5,179 nt of DNA from Streptococcus oralis (lineage in GTDB: Bacteria > Bacillota > Bacilli > Lactobacillales > Streptococcaceae). The stretch covers positions 1-5,179 of the forward strand of contig CALHBZ010000182.1 in the NCBI GenBank assembly GCA_937930605.1, read 5' to 3'. This document shows, piece after piece, positions 1 to 5,179 of this stretch. The first letter of the stretch is position 1; each line of letters opens with the position of its first letter. The notes below the pieces were generated by a model. The model did not search any database. It saw only the letters and a program-made list of their open reading frames with translations, and was not told the DNA's origin. The translations under genes were made by a program, and so were the position numbers.

Positions 1-173
1 AACTCATCGCCAAGGGCTACGAAAATCAGCGCATTGCAGATGAACTCTTTATCTCCCTCAAGACGGTCAAGACCCATGTATCCAACATCCTAGCCAAGCT
101 TGAGGTCAGCGATCGCACCCAGGCTGCGGTCTATGCCTTTCAACACCACTTGGTAGGGCAGGAGGACTTTTAG
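1..173 (+). CDS. liaR: LuxR/NarL-family response regulator, C-terminal part (probable LiaR), 5' end outside window
   Basis: This is the end of an open frame entering from the left edge (codons begin at position 3, stop TAG at 171-173). About 56 residues are visible. They form the second half of a LuxR-type helix-turn-helix: a scaffold helix with [14 protein letters not shown], the turn [14 protein letters not shown] containing the DNA-recognition helix, and a last helix with [13 protein letters not shown]. The [11 protein letters not shown] signature is typical of NarL/LuxR response regulators, which bind DNA as phosphorylation-dependent dimers. The sequence, including the tail ending GQEDF, resembles streptococcal LiaR (called RR03 in pneumococcus), the output regulator of the LiaFSR cell-envelope stress system. 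The receiver domain is not visible, so the phosphorylated aspartate cannot be checked. The family assignment is firm. The LiaR identity comes from recognition and from the neighbouring alkD-like gene, not from a search; another NarL-type regulator remains possible. Confidence 0.82.
   Translation, partial: LIAKGYENQRIADELFISLKTVKTHVSNILAKLEVSDRTQAAVYAFQHHLVGQEDF
160..165 (+). promoter_or_regulatory. Ribosome binding site of the AlkD-like gene, inside the liaR coding end
   Basis: AGGAGG lies 8 nt before the ATG at 174 and is itself part of the last liaR codons. The liaR stop TAG (171-173) directly touches this ATG. A ribosome ending liaR would therefore sit on the start region of the next gene, which suggests translational coupling and supports this start choice. 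Confidence 0.8.
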
Positions 174-830
174 ATGAGTCTTGCAGATATACTTGAGGAG
201 CTAGAAGCGGCAAAAGATCCGCATAAAGCAGGGCCCATGGAAGCCTATATGCGCCACCAATTTTCCTTTTTAGGTATTGCAGCTCCTGAAAGAAATGCCC
301 TCTACAAAAAATACTTTCCAAGTGCGAAAAAAACAAAGGTCATCGATTGGGATTTTGTAGACACTTGCTGGGAAAAGGATGCTAGAGAATACCAGTATGT
401 GGCTGCAAACTATTTGAAAGCTATGCAGTCTTATTTGACGGAGAACGATTTGCCTAAGCTTGAGCGTCTAGTCGTGAGCAAGTCTTGGTGGGACACAGTA
501 GATATCCTAGACCGAGTAGTAGGAAGTTTGGTATATGACAAGCCAGAACTGGGAGAAATCATCCTCCAATGGAGTCTATCAGATAATATTTGGCTGAGAC
601 GAGTTGCTATTGACCACCAGTTGTTAAGAAAAGAGAAGACGGATGTTCAACTAATGGAAAAGGTCCTGCTCAATAATCTGGACCAGACCGAATTTTTTAT
701 CAATAAAGCCATCGGCTGGGCTCTAAGAGACTATTCCAAAACCAATCCGGAATGGGTAGCAAGCTTCATCGAAAAAAACAAGGAAAGAATGGCTGAACTC
801 AGTATCAAGGAAGCAAGCAAGTACCTTTAG
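174..830 (+). CDS. DNA alkylation repair protein, AlkD-like HEAT-repeat DNA glycosylase
   Basis: The 218-residue protein belongs to the AlkD/DNA_alkylation family (Pfam PF08713). These HEAT-like-repeat glycosylases excise positively charged alkylated bases such as 3-methyladenine and 7-methylguanine from DNA, starting base excision repair in the cytoplasm. Residues that align by eye with functional AlkD positions of Bacillus cereus are present: the SWWDTVD stretch (W106 and catalytic-type D110), the WLRR stretch (R143), and GWALRDYSK (W182). No signal peptide or membrane segment is seen. Length is slightly under the roughly 237 residues of B. cereus AlkD, but the ending (SIKEASKYL) looks natural, so the gene appears intact and probably active. 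The start is supported by AGGAGG 8 nt upstream. It abuts liaR with no spacer, so it is probably the last gene of the lia unit. No clear terminator follows it before the tig promoter. Substrate range cannot be read from the sequence. Confidence 0.9.
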   Translation: MSLADILEELEAAKDPHKAGPMEAYMRHQFSFLGIAAPERNALYKKYFPSAKKTKVIDWDFVDTCWEKDAREYQYVAANYLKAMQSYLTENDLPKLERLVVSKSWWDTVDILDRVVGSLVYDKPELGEIILQWSLSDNIWLRRVAIDHQLLRKEKTDVQLMEKVLLNNLDQTEFFINKAIGWALRDYSKTNPEWVASFIEKNKERMAELSIKEASKYL

Positions 831-855
831 CATCATTGAAAAGCGCATTCATTAC

Positions 856-885
856 TTGAAAATTAACCGTAGTTTATGCTATAAT
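856..885 (+). promoter_or_regulatory. Probable sigma-A promoter of tig (extended -10)
   Basis: A perfect -10 hexamer TATAAT lies at 880-885, preceded by TG at 877-878 (extended -10). A -35-like TTGAAA lies at 856-861, giving an 18-bp spacer. Transcription would start near 892, leaving a leader of about 30 nt before the tig ATG. No CIRCE inverted repeat and no CtsR-type heptamer repeat is seen around it, so this looks like a strong constitutive promoter rather than a heat-shock operator-controlled one. Confidence 0.8.
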
Positions 886-906
886 AGACTGTATTTAAAA
901 AATTTT

Positions 907-912
907 AAGGAG
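907..912 (+). promoter_or_regulatory. Ribosome binding site of tig
   Basis: AAGGAG lies 10 nt before the ATG at 923. Another ATG at 915 is out of frame, only 2 nt from this site, and opens a frame of just 17 codons. The site therefore selects the start at 923. Confidence 0.8.
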
Positions 913-922
913 AAATGACAGA

Positions 923-2206
923 ATGTCTGTATCATTTGAAAACAAAGAAACAAACCGTGGTGTCTTGACTTTCACAATCTCTCAAGACCAAATCAAACCA
1001 GAAGTGGATCGTGTCTTCAACTCAGTAAAGAAAACTCTTAACGTTCCAGGTTTCCGTAAAGGTCACCTTCCACGTCCTATCTTTGATAAAAAATTTGGTG
1101 AAGAAACACTTTACCAAGATGTGTTGAACGCTCTTTTGCCAAATGCTTATGAGGCTGCAGTAAAAGAAGCTGGTCTTGAAGTCGTTGCACAACCAAAAAT
1201 CGATGTGACTTCAATGGAAAAAGGTCAAGACTGGGTTATCACTGCTGAAGTCGTGACAAAACCTGAAGTTAAATTGGGCGACTACAAAAATCTTGAAGTA
1301 TCAGTAGATGTAGAAAAAGAAGTGACAGATTCTGACGTTGAAGAACGTATCGAACGTGAACGCAACAACTTGGCTGAATTGGTTATCAAAGAAGGCGCTG
1401 CTGAAAATGGCGACACAGTTGTGATTGACTTCGTTGGTTCTATCGACGGTGTTGAGTTCGACGGTGGGAAAGGTGAAAACTTCTCACTTGGACTTGGATC
1501 AGGTCAATTCATCCCTGGTTTCGAAGACCAATTGGTAGGTCACTCAGCTGGCGAAACTGTTGATGTTATCGTAACATTCCCAGAAGACTACCAAGCAGAA
1601 GATCTTGCAGGTAAAGAAGCTAAATTCGTAACAACTATCCACGAAGTAAAAGCAAAAGAAGTTCCAGCTCTTGACGATGAACTTGCAAAAGACATTGACG
1701 AAGAAGTTGAAACACTTGCTGAATTGAAAGAAAAATACCGTAAGGAATTGGCTGCTGCAAAAGAAGAAGCATACAAAGATGCAGTAGAAGGTGCAGCAAT
1801 TGATAAAGCTGTAGAAAACGCTGAAATCGTAGAACTTCCAGAGGAAATGATCCACGAAGAAGTTCACCGCTCAGTAAACGAATTCCTTGGAAACTTGCAA
1901 CGTCAAGGTATCAACCCTGACATGTACTTCCAAATCACTGGAACTACTCAAGAAGACCTTCACAAACAATACGAAGCAGAAGCTGAGTCACGTACTAAAA
2001 CTAACCTTGTTATCGAAGCAGTTGCCAAAGCTGAAGGATTTGACGCTACTGAAGAAGAAATCCAAAAAGAAATCGAACAATTGGCTACAACTTACAATAT
2101 GGAAGTGGCGCAAGTTCAAAACTTGCTTTCAGCTGATATGTTGAAACACGATATCGCAATCAAAAAAGCTGTTGAATTGATCACAAGCACTGCAACAGTA
2201 AAATAA
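923..2206 (+). CDS. tig: Trigger factor, ribosome-associated chaperone / peptidyl-prolyl isomerase
   Basis: The complete 427-residue protein has the usual trigger factor length. It binds the large ribosomal subunit at the polypeptide exit and shields and folds nascent chains in the cytosol. The N-terminal ribosome-binding domain (about 1-115) carries the signature loop GFRKGHLP at 43-50; F44, R45 and K46 fall where they do in E. coli. An FKBP-type isomerase domain follows (about 160-245), with [10 protein letters not shown] at 163-172 and [10 protein letters not shown] at 192-201. The C-terminal substrate-cradling domain (about 250-427) is acidic, alanine-rich and helical. Codon use is strongly biased toward GAA, AAA, GGT and CTT, as expected of a highly expressed gene and unlike its neighbours. 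It has its own extended -10 promoter, and a hairpin terminator follows 13 nt after the stop, so it is probably monocistronic. In streptococci trigger factor (also called RopA) has been linked to stress tolerance and to export of some secreted proteins. Confidence 0.98.
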   Translation: MSVSFENKETNRGVLTFTISQDQIKPEVDRVFNSVKKTLNVPGFRKGHLPRPIFDKKFGEETLYQDVLNALLPNAYEAAVKEAGLEVVAQPKIDVTSMEKGQDWVITAEVVTKPEVKLGDYKNLEVSVDVEKEVTDSDVEERIERERNNLAELVIKEGAAENGDTVVIDFVGSIDGVEFDGGKGENFSLGLGSGQFIPGFEDQLVGHSAGETVDVIVTFPEDYQAEDLAGKEAKFVTTIHEVKAKEVPALDDELAKDIDEEVETLAELKEKYRKELAAAKEEAYKDAVEGAAIDKAVENAEIVELPEEMIHEEVHRSVNEFLGNLQRQGINPDMYFQITGTTQEDLHKQYEAEAESRTKTNLVIEAVAKAEGFDATEEEIQKEIEQLATTYNMEVAQVQNLLSADMLKHDIAIKKAVELITSTATVK

Positions 2207-2219
2207 TCTTAAAAGATAA

Positions 2220-2245
2220 AAAGCCCACCTAATCAGGTGGGCTTT
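2220..2245. terminator. Shared bidirectional hairpin terminator between tig and recD2
   Basis: A perfect 11-bp stem (AAAGCCCACCT at 2220-2230 pairing with AGGTGGGCTTT at 2235-2245) closes a 4-nt AATC loop in the 47-bp gap between the convergent genes. Read leftward, for recD2, it is followed by five T, then ATC and four more T, a good intrinsic terminator. Read rightward, for tig, only three T follow the GC-rich stem before CTGCTGCTC, so termination in that direction may be less efficient. Confidence 0.9.
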
Positions 2246-2253
2246 CTGCTGCT

Positions 2254-4623
2254 CTATTTTCCAAAAATCTCTTTTAAGTCTGCATCTGTAATCCCAATCA
2301 TGGCTGGAATACTAGACCAGTTTTCCTCGGTAAGGATGTAGGATTGTTCACAGTCACTTGCTGTGGCAGTTTCAGAGAAGGCTTGTTTACTTTCTTCAAT
2401 ATTATTTTCAATTAAATCACTGAAACGTTCAATCAGATAAGTCTTACGGGCAGTTCCGATATGTTTGACTGCATAGTCAAAGGCCTGTAATTCGCCTAGT
2501 AGGATGAGCTTGCTCTTGGCTCGTGTGATAGCTGTGTAGATGAGATTGCGTTCCAGCATGCGCTTGCTAGCACTAGTAATGGGCAGGATGACAACGGGAA
2601 ACTCACTCCCTTGTGACTTATGAATACTCATGGCATAGGCCAGGCGGATCTTGTACCATTCATTGCGTGGATAGATGATCTCATTGCCATCAAAATCAAT
2701 GACAATCTCGTCTTGTTTAGACTCGGTGTATTTTCCAGGAATCAAATCTGTGATGTAGCCTAGGTCTCCGTTAAAGACATTGACTTCAGCATCGTTGACT
2801 AGGTGAATGACCTTATCACCCTTACGATAGTAGCACTGGGGAGCTTCAAAACTGAGTTGGTCTTTTTGTGATGAGTTAAGTAGGTCTTGCATGAGTTGGT
2901 TGATGGCGTCAATGCCAGCAGTTCCTCGATACATAGGCGCCAGCACCTGAATATCACGAGCCGGAATACCACTTCTGAGGGCAGCGCCAAGGATTTTCTC
3001 AATGGTTGCAGGGATATGGCTACTCATGATTTCAAAGTAGGAGCGGTCTGCTTTTTTCTGGGTAAAGTCAGCTGGCAAGATGCCTTGTCGAATCTGGCTA
3101 GCCAAGGTAACGATAGTTGATTCCTCGCTCTGGCGATAAATTCGTTCCAAGCGAGTCTGCGGAATCAAAGGTATCTGGAGCAGATCAGCTAAGACCTGTC
3201 CAGGACTGACAGAAGGCAACTGGTCACTGTCTCCCACGATGAGGATTTTACTGTTAGAAGAGATGTTGGAGAAAAGTTGATTTGCTAGCCAAGTATCCAC
3301 CATAGAAAACTCATCTACAATGATAAAATCAGCATCCAGATAATCTTCCAGATGGCTGGTATCATCGTCACCTGTCATTCCCAAATGACGGTGTATAGTA
3401 GCGCTAGGCAAACCTGTCAATTCATTCATGCGCCGAGCCGCTCGACCAGTTGGAGCAGCGAGAATAATAGGTAAGTTGCTTTTTTTCTTGAGATCGAGTG
3501 CTTCAAGCAGGGCATAAACAGCGATAATCCCATTGATAACAGTCGTCTTACCTGTACCAGGACCACCTGTTAGGATAAAGACCTTGTTCTGGATGGCATC
3601 ACAGATAGCTTGCTTTTGGATACTATCGTATTGGATACCTAGTTCTTCCTCAACACTAGCGATATGCTTTTGAATGGTTTCCAAATCTTGACTTTGTTTC
3701 TTTCCTTTTTCAAGGATACGAACCAAGTGACTGCGGATGCCTTCTTCAGCGAAAAAGAGGCTATTATCAAAGATTTTAGTGTCAATCTGCTGAACCTTGT
3801 CTTCTTCAATCAGGTAGGAGAGTTCCTGAGCAACTTGGCTGGGATCCAGTTCCACGGGACGGGAAGACTCGAGGAGAGTCAGGGTCTGTTCCAGTAAATC
3901 TCGAGCTTCCATATAGGTATCACCCGTATCCATACAGCCTTGAAAGAGACTGTGGACAAGACCTGCACGGAAGCGCTCAGGAGCTTGACTTTCAATACCT
4001 AGTTCAGCAGCTAATTGGTCAGCAATGGTAAAGCCCAAGCCCTTGATATCCTCAACCAGCTGGTAGGGATAGTTTTCGACAATATCCAGCGTTTCATCCT
4101 TGTAAAAGTCTTGAATCTGAAAGGCTAGTTTATTAGGAATGCCGTAGTTGGCCAGTTTTGCCAAGACCATCTCTGTCCCATAGTTGAGACGGAGGGTGGA
4201 GACAAAAGCTTCACGGTTTTTGGCAGAGAGTCCAGCAATACTTTCCAGCTTTTCAGGATGCTCCAGAATTTCGTCTATGGTATTTTCGCCATACGTATCA
4301 ACGATTTTCTGAGCTGTCTTGAGTCCAATTCCCTTAAAATGGCTACTCGAAAAGTACTTGACTAGGCCTTTGCTAGTGGGTTTTGCTCGCTCATAACGAC
4401 TGATCTGTAGCTGTTCACCATACTTGGAGTGCTGAACGATTTGCCCCCAAAAAGTGTAGTCTTCGCCCTCAATCACGTCCGCCATGGTTCCTGTAACGAT
4501 GATTTCAAAATCGTCAAAGTCCTCCGCATTGGTATCTTGGATATCTAGGAGGAGGATGTGATAAAAATTACTGACATTTTCAAAAATAATACGTTCAATG
4601 GTGCCTGAAAAATAAACTTCCAT
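2254..4623 (-). CDS. recD2: SF1B DNA helicase RecD2 (RecD-like, RecBC-independent type)
   Basis: The 789-residue ATP-dependent 5'-3' DNA helicase is of the RecD2 type, found in bacteria that lack RecBC and linked to DNA repair and replication-fork maintenance. An N-terminal OB-like region (about 1-80) is followed by tandem helix-hairpin-helix segments (about 95-215, for example FKGIGLKTAQKI and KGLGFTIADQL), which are the hallmark separating RecD2 from RecD. The motor motifs are all present: Walker A GGPGTGKTT 353-361, APTGRAARRM 390-399, Walker B IVDEFSMVD 435-443, motif III VGDSDQLPSV 463-472, arginine motif RLERIYRQ 491-498, NGDLGYI 618-624, SIHKSQGSEFP 666-676 and YTAITRAKSKL 696-706. A roughly 80-residue C-terminal tail of unknown role follows (about 711-789). 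The gene appears intact and catalytically competent. The start at 4623 is supported by AAGGA just upstream. It lies downstream of lepB on the same strand and converges with tig. Confidence 0.96.
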   Translation of the reverse strand: MEVYFSGTIERIIFENVSNFYHILLLDIQDTNAEDFDDFEIIVTGTMADVIEGEDYTFWGQIVQHSKYGEQLQISRYERAKPTSKGLVKYFSSSHFKGIGLKTAQKIVDTYGENTIDEILEHPEKLESIAGLSAKNREAFVSTLRLNYGTEMVLAKLANYGIPNKLAFQIQDFYKDETLDIVENYPYQLVEDIKGLGFTIADQLAAELGIESQAPERFRAGLVHSLFQGCMDTGDTYMEARDLLEQTLTLLESSRPVELDPSQVAQELSYLIEEDKVQQIDTKIFDNSLFFAEEGIRSHLVRILEKGKKQSQDLETIQKHIASVEEELGIQYDSIQKQAICDAIQNKVFILTGGPGTGKTTVINGIIAVYALLEALDLKKKSNLPIILAAPTGRAARRMNELTGLPSATIHRHLGMTGDDDTSHLEDYLDADFIIVDEFSMVDTWLANQLFSNISSNSKILIVGDSDQLPSVSPGQVLADLLQIPLIPQTRLERIYRQSEESTIVTLASQIRQGILPADFTQKKADRSYFEIMSSHIPATIEKILGAALRSGIPARDIQVLAPMYRGTAGIDAINQLMQDLLNSSQKDQLSFEAPQCYYRKGDKVIHLVNDAEVNVFNGDLGYITDLIPGKYTESKQDEIVIDFDGNEIIYPRNEWYKIRLAYAMSIHKSQGSEFPVVILPITSASKRMLERNLIYTAITRAKSKLILLGELQAFDYAVKHIGTARKTYLIERFSDLIENNIEESKQAFSETATASDCEQSYILTEENWSSIPAMIGITDADLKEIFGK

Positions 4624-4628
4624 AGGTT

Positions 4629-4633
4629 TCCTT
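4629..4633 (-). promoter_or_regulatory. Ribosome binding site of recD2
   Basis: On the minus strand AAGGA ends 5 nt before the ATG at 4623-4621. The OB-like fold begins within a few residues of this ATG, which agrees with this start. A similar AAGGAAAGCCT stretch occurs about 45 nt upstream (around 4671-4681), but no start codon follows it at a suitable distance. Confidence 0.7.
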
Positions 4634-4641
4634 TTTGATAG

Positions 4642-4665
4642 AAAAAGAGCTGGGATAGAGCTCTT
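4642..4665 (-). terminator. Possible weak terminator or attenuator hairpin upstream of recD2
   Basis: On the minus strand AAGAGCT (4665-4659), a 7-nt loop CTATCCC, and AGCTCTT (4651-4645) form a perfect 7-bp stem. It runs straight into a T tract (five T in total at 4646-4642, two of them in the stem). The shape is that of an intrinsic terminator, but the stem is short and AT-rich at its base and the tract is short. Partial termination after lepB is more plausible than a full stop. Confidence 0.45.
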
Positions 4666-4772
4666 AGTTAGGCTTTCCTTGGATTTGGGGCTTGGTACAA
4701 GATATCACCAAGTTGCAATCTAATCCTAAAAGGCTAACTCAAAAAGACTATCACAGCATCTGGTTGCTGGTT

Positions 4773-5179
4773 TTAAAAGATTCCGATACGGTTGAGTGGC
4801 CAGAAACGGAATTTGGCTTCCCCTTTGATTTGACTGGCCTTAAAGGTTCCAACATGGCGACTGTCGCTAGAAACCAAACGGTCATCTCCAAGGAGGAGGT
4901 ATTCACCTTCAGGTACTGTAAAGCTAAAGCTGGTGTTGAAATTTACATCGACAGTAAAGGCCTGAGCCTTCTGAGCAAGGCTTCTAAAATAGACCCCTTT
5001 ATCCCCTTCAAAGCCTTTCCCTGAATAAGTGCTCTGAAGTTTGTCGTTTTTAAACTGTTGGAGGTAGTCTGCTAGGTAAGGTTCGTCCGTTTCTTTATCG
5101 TTGATATAAAGTTTATCGTTTTCGTAGCGGATGGTATCTCCAGGCATACCGATGACCCTTTTGACAATGTCTTTATTTC
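4773..5179 (-). CDS. lepB: Type I signal peptidase LepB, C-terminal part (5' end outside window)
   Basis: The frame runs from the right edge to TAA at 4775-4773 and shows 134 full codons, about two thirds of a roughly 200-residue streptococcal signal peptidase I. The enzyme is membrane-anchored and cleaves signal peptides from exported proteins on the outer face of the membrane. The catalytic-lysine motif is visible: the frame continues upstream of the ATG at 5147 as NKDIVKRVIG, then MPGDTIRY. That ATG is therefore internal, and the lysine of KRVIG is the expected general base. The late conserved box GDDRLVSSDSRHVG is also present. Between them is a variable region with GKGFEGDKG. The N-terminal membrane anchor and catalytic serine lie beyond the window. 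The sequence resembles pneumococcal LepB with scattered substitutions. It is transcribed toward recD2. Confidence 0.95.
   Translation of the reverse strand, partial: NKDIVKRVIGMPGDTIRYENDKLYINDKETDEPYLADYLQQFKNDKLQSTYSGKGFEGDKGVYFRSLAQKAQAFTVDVNFNTSFSFTVPEGEYLLLGDDRLVSSDSRHVGTFKASQIKGEAKFRFWPLNRIGIF

Larger units (their letters stand above)
4624..4772 (-). other. 149-bp lepB-recD2 gap with inverted repeats, no convincing promoter
   Basis: The gap holds no gene. Read on the minus strand from lepB to recD2 it contains a weak 5-bp hairpin (4754-4769), a GAGTTAGCC copy (4732-4740), a 6-bp stem with a 10-nt loop (4691-4696 with 4707-4712), CCTAACT (4666-4672) able to pair with the earlier AGTTAG, and a 7-bp hairpin (4645-4665) directly before the recD2 ribosome binding site. 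I found no paired -35/-10 set that looks like a real promoter, so recD2 may depend on transcription from lepB. Confidence 0.5.

Noticed and set aside
831..922. Heat-shock operators (CIRCE or CtsR box) upstream of the chaperone gene tig
   Set aside because: Neither the CIRCE inverted repeat nor tandem GGTCAAA-type heptamers were seen; only a housekeeping extended -10 promoter is evident.
915..970. Upstream ATG at 915 as a leader peptide or alternative tig start
   Set aside because: It is out of frame with tig, only 2 nt from the AAGGAG site, and runs 17 codons to a stop. The spacing is too short for good initiation.
1544..1867. Long minus-strand frames within tig (1544-1867 and 1588-1776)
   Set aside because: They are antisense shadows of tig's GAA/AAA-rich codons. 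The translations are Phe/Ser-rich low-complexity sequence, with no ribosome binding site support.
1887..2144. Out-of-frame plus-strand frame within tig
   Set aside because: It lies fully inside the well-supported tig gene in another frame and gives a Lys/Leu/Thr-rich translation with no recognisable family.
4746..4769. Hairpin right after the lepB stop (CAGCA/TGCTG) as a lepB terminator
   Set aside because: The stem is only 5 bp and the T run (TTTTT) begins about 8 nt after it, so it lacks intrinsic terminator geometry.
4692..5024. Plus-strand 110-residue frame overlapping lepB
   Set aside because: It starts at TTG, is antisense to the conserved LepB C-terminus, and shows no family resemblance. 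The LepB frame with KRVIGMPGD and GDDRLVSSDSR explains this DNA.
5145..5147. ATG at 5147-5145 as a true start of a short 124-residue lepB
   Set aside because: The open frame continues upstream to the window edge with residues matching signal peptidase (NKDIVKRVIG), including the catalytic lysine, so this Met is internal.
1..5179. CRISPR arrays, tRNA/rRNA, insertion sequences, BOX/RUP-type repeats, phage or defence genes
   Set aside because: No spaced direct repeats, RNA gene signatures, transposase frames or terminal inverted repeats were found. Nearly all of the window is covered by five conserved core genes.

Overview
The window looks like a core-chromosome segment of a Streptococcus, most likely of the mitis group (S. 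mitis, S. oralis, S. infantis or S. pneumoniae relatives). The basis is close protein-level recognition: a LiaR-type regulator tail, a trigger factor carrying GFRKGHLP, RecD2, and a LepB whose visible part closely resembles the pneumococcal signal peptidase. The moderate-to-low GC content, strong AAGGAG-type ribosome binding sites and an extended -10 promoter also fit. Species cannot be fixed without a search.

Layout, left to right. Positions 1-173 (+) hold the C-terminal DNA-binding end of a LuxR/NarL-family response regulator, probably LiaR of the cell-envelope stress system LiaFSR. It abuts, stop to start with no spacer, an AlkD-family DNA alkylation repair gene (174-830, +). A 92-bp gap then carries a strong extended -10 promoter and a ribosome binding site for tig, the trigger factor chaperone (923-2206, +). 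tig and the next gene, recD2 (2254-4623, -), converge on one shared hairpin terminator at 2220-2245. recD2 encodes a complete helicase with every main SF1B motif. Upstream of it on the same strand, after a 149-bp gap, lies the 3' part of lepB (signal peptidase I), cut by the right edge of the window.

The genes fall into three transcription units: the tail of a liaR-alkD unit, a tig unit that is probably monocistronic, and a leftward lepB-recD2 unit. Their jobs are envelope-stress signalling, repair of alkylated bases, folding of nascent proteins, DNA repair or replication-fork helicase work, and removal of secretory signal peptides. All are housekeeping or stress functions. I see no mobile element, CRISPR array, RNA gene, phage gene or toxin/defence cassette. 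I found no evidence for a new biological system. The points that merit a second look are the liaR-alkD coupling, the uneven shared terminator, the structured lepB-recD2 gap, and a gene order that seems to lack the block I recall between these genes in pneumococcus.
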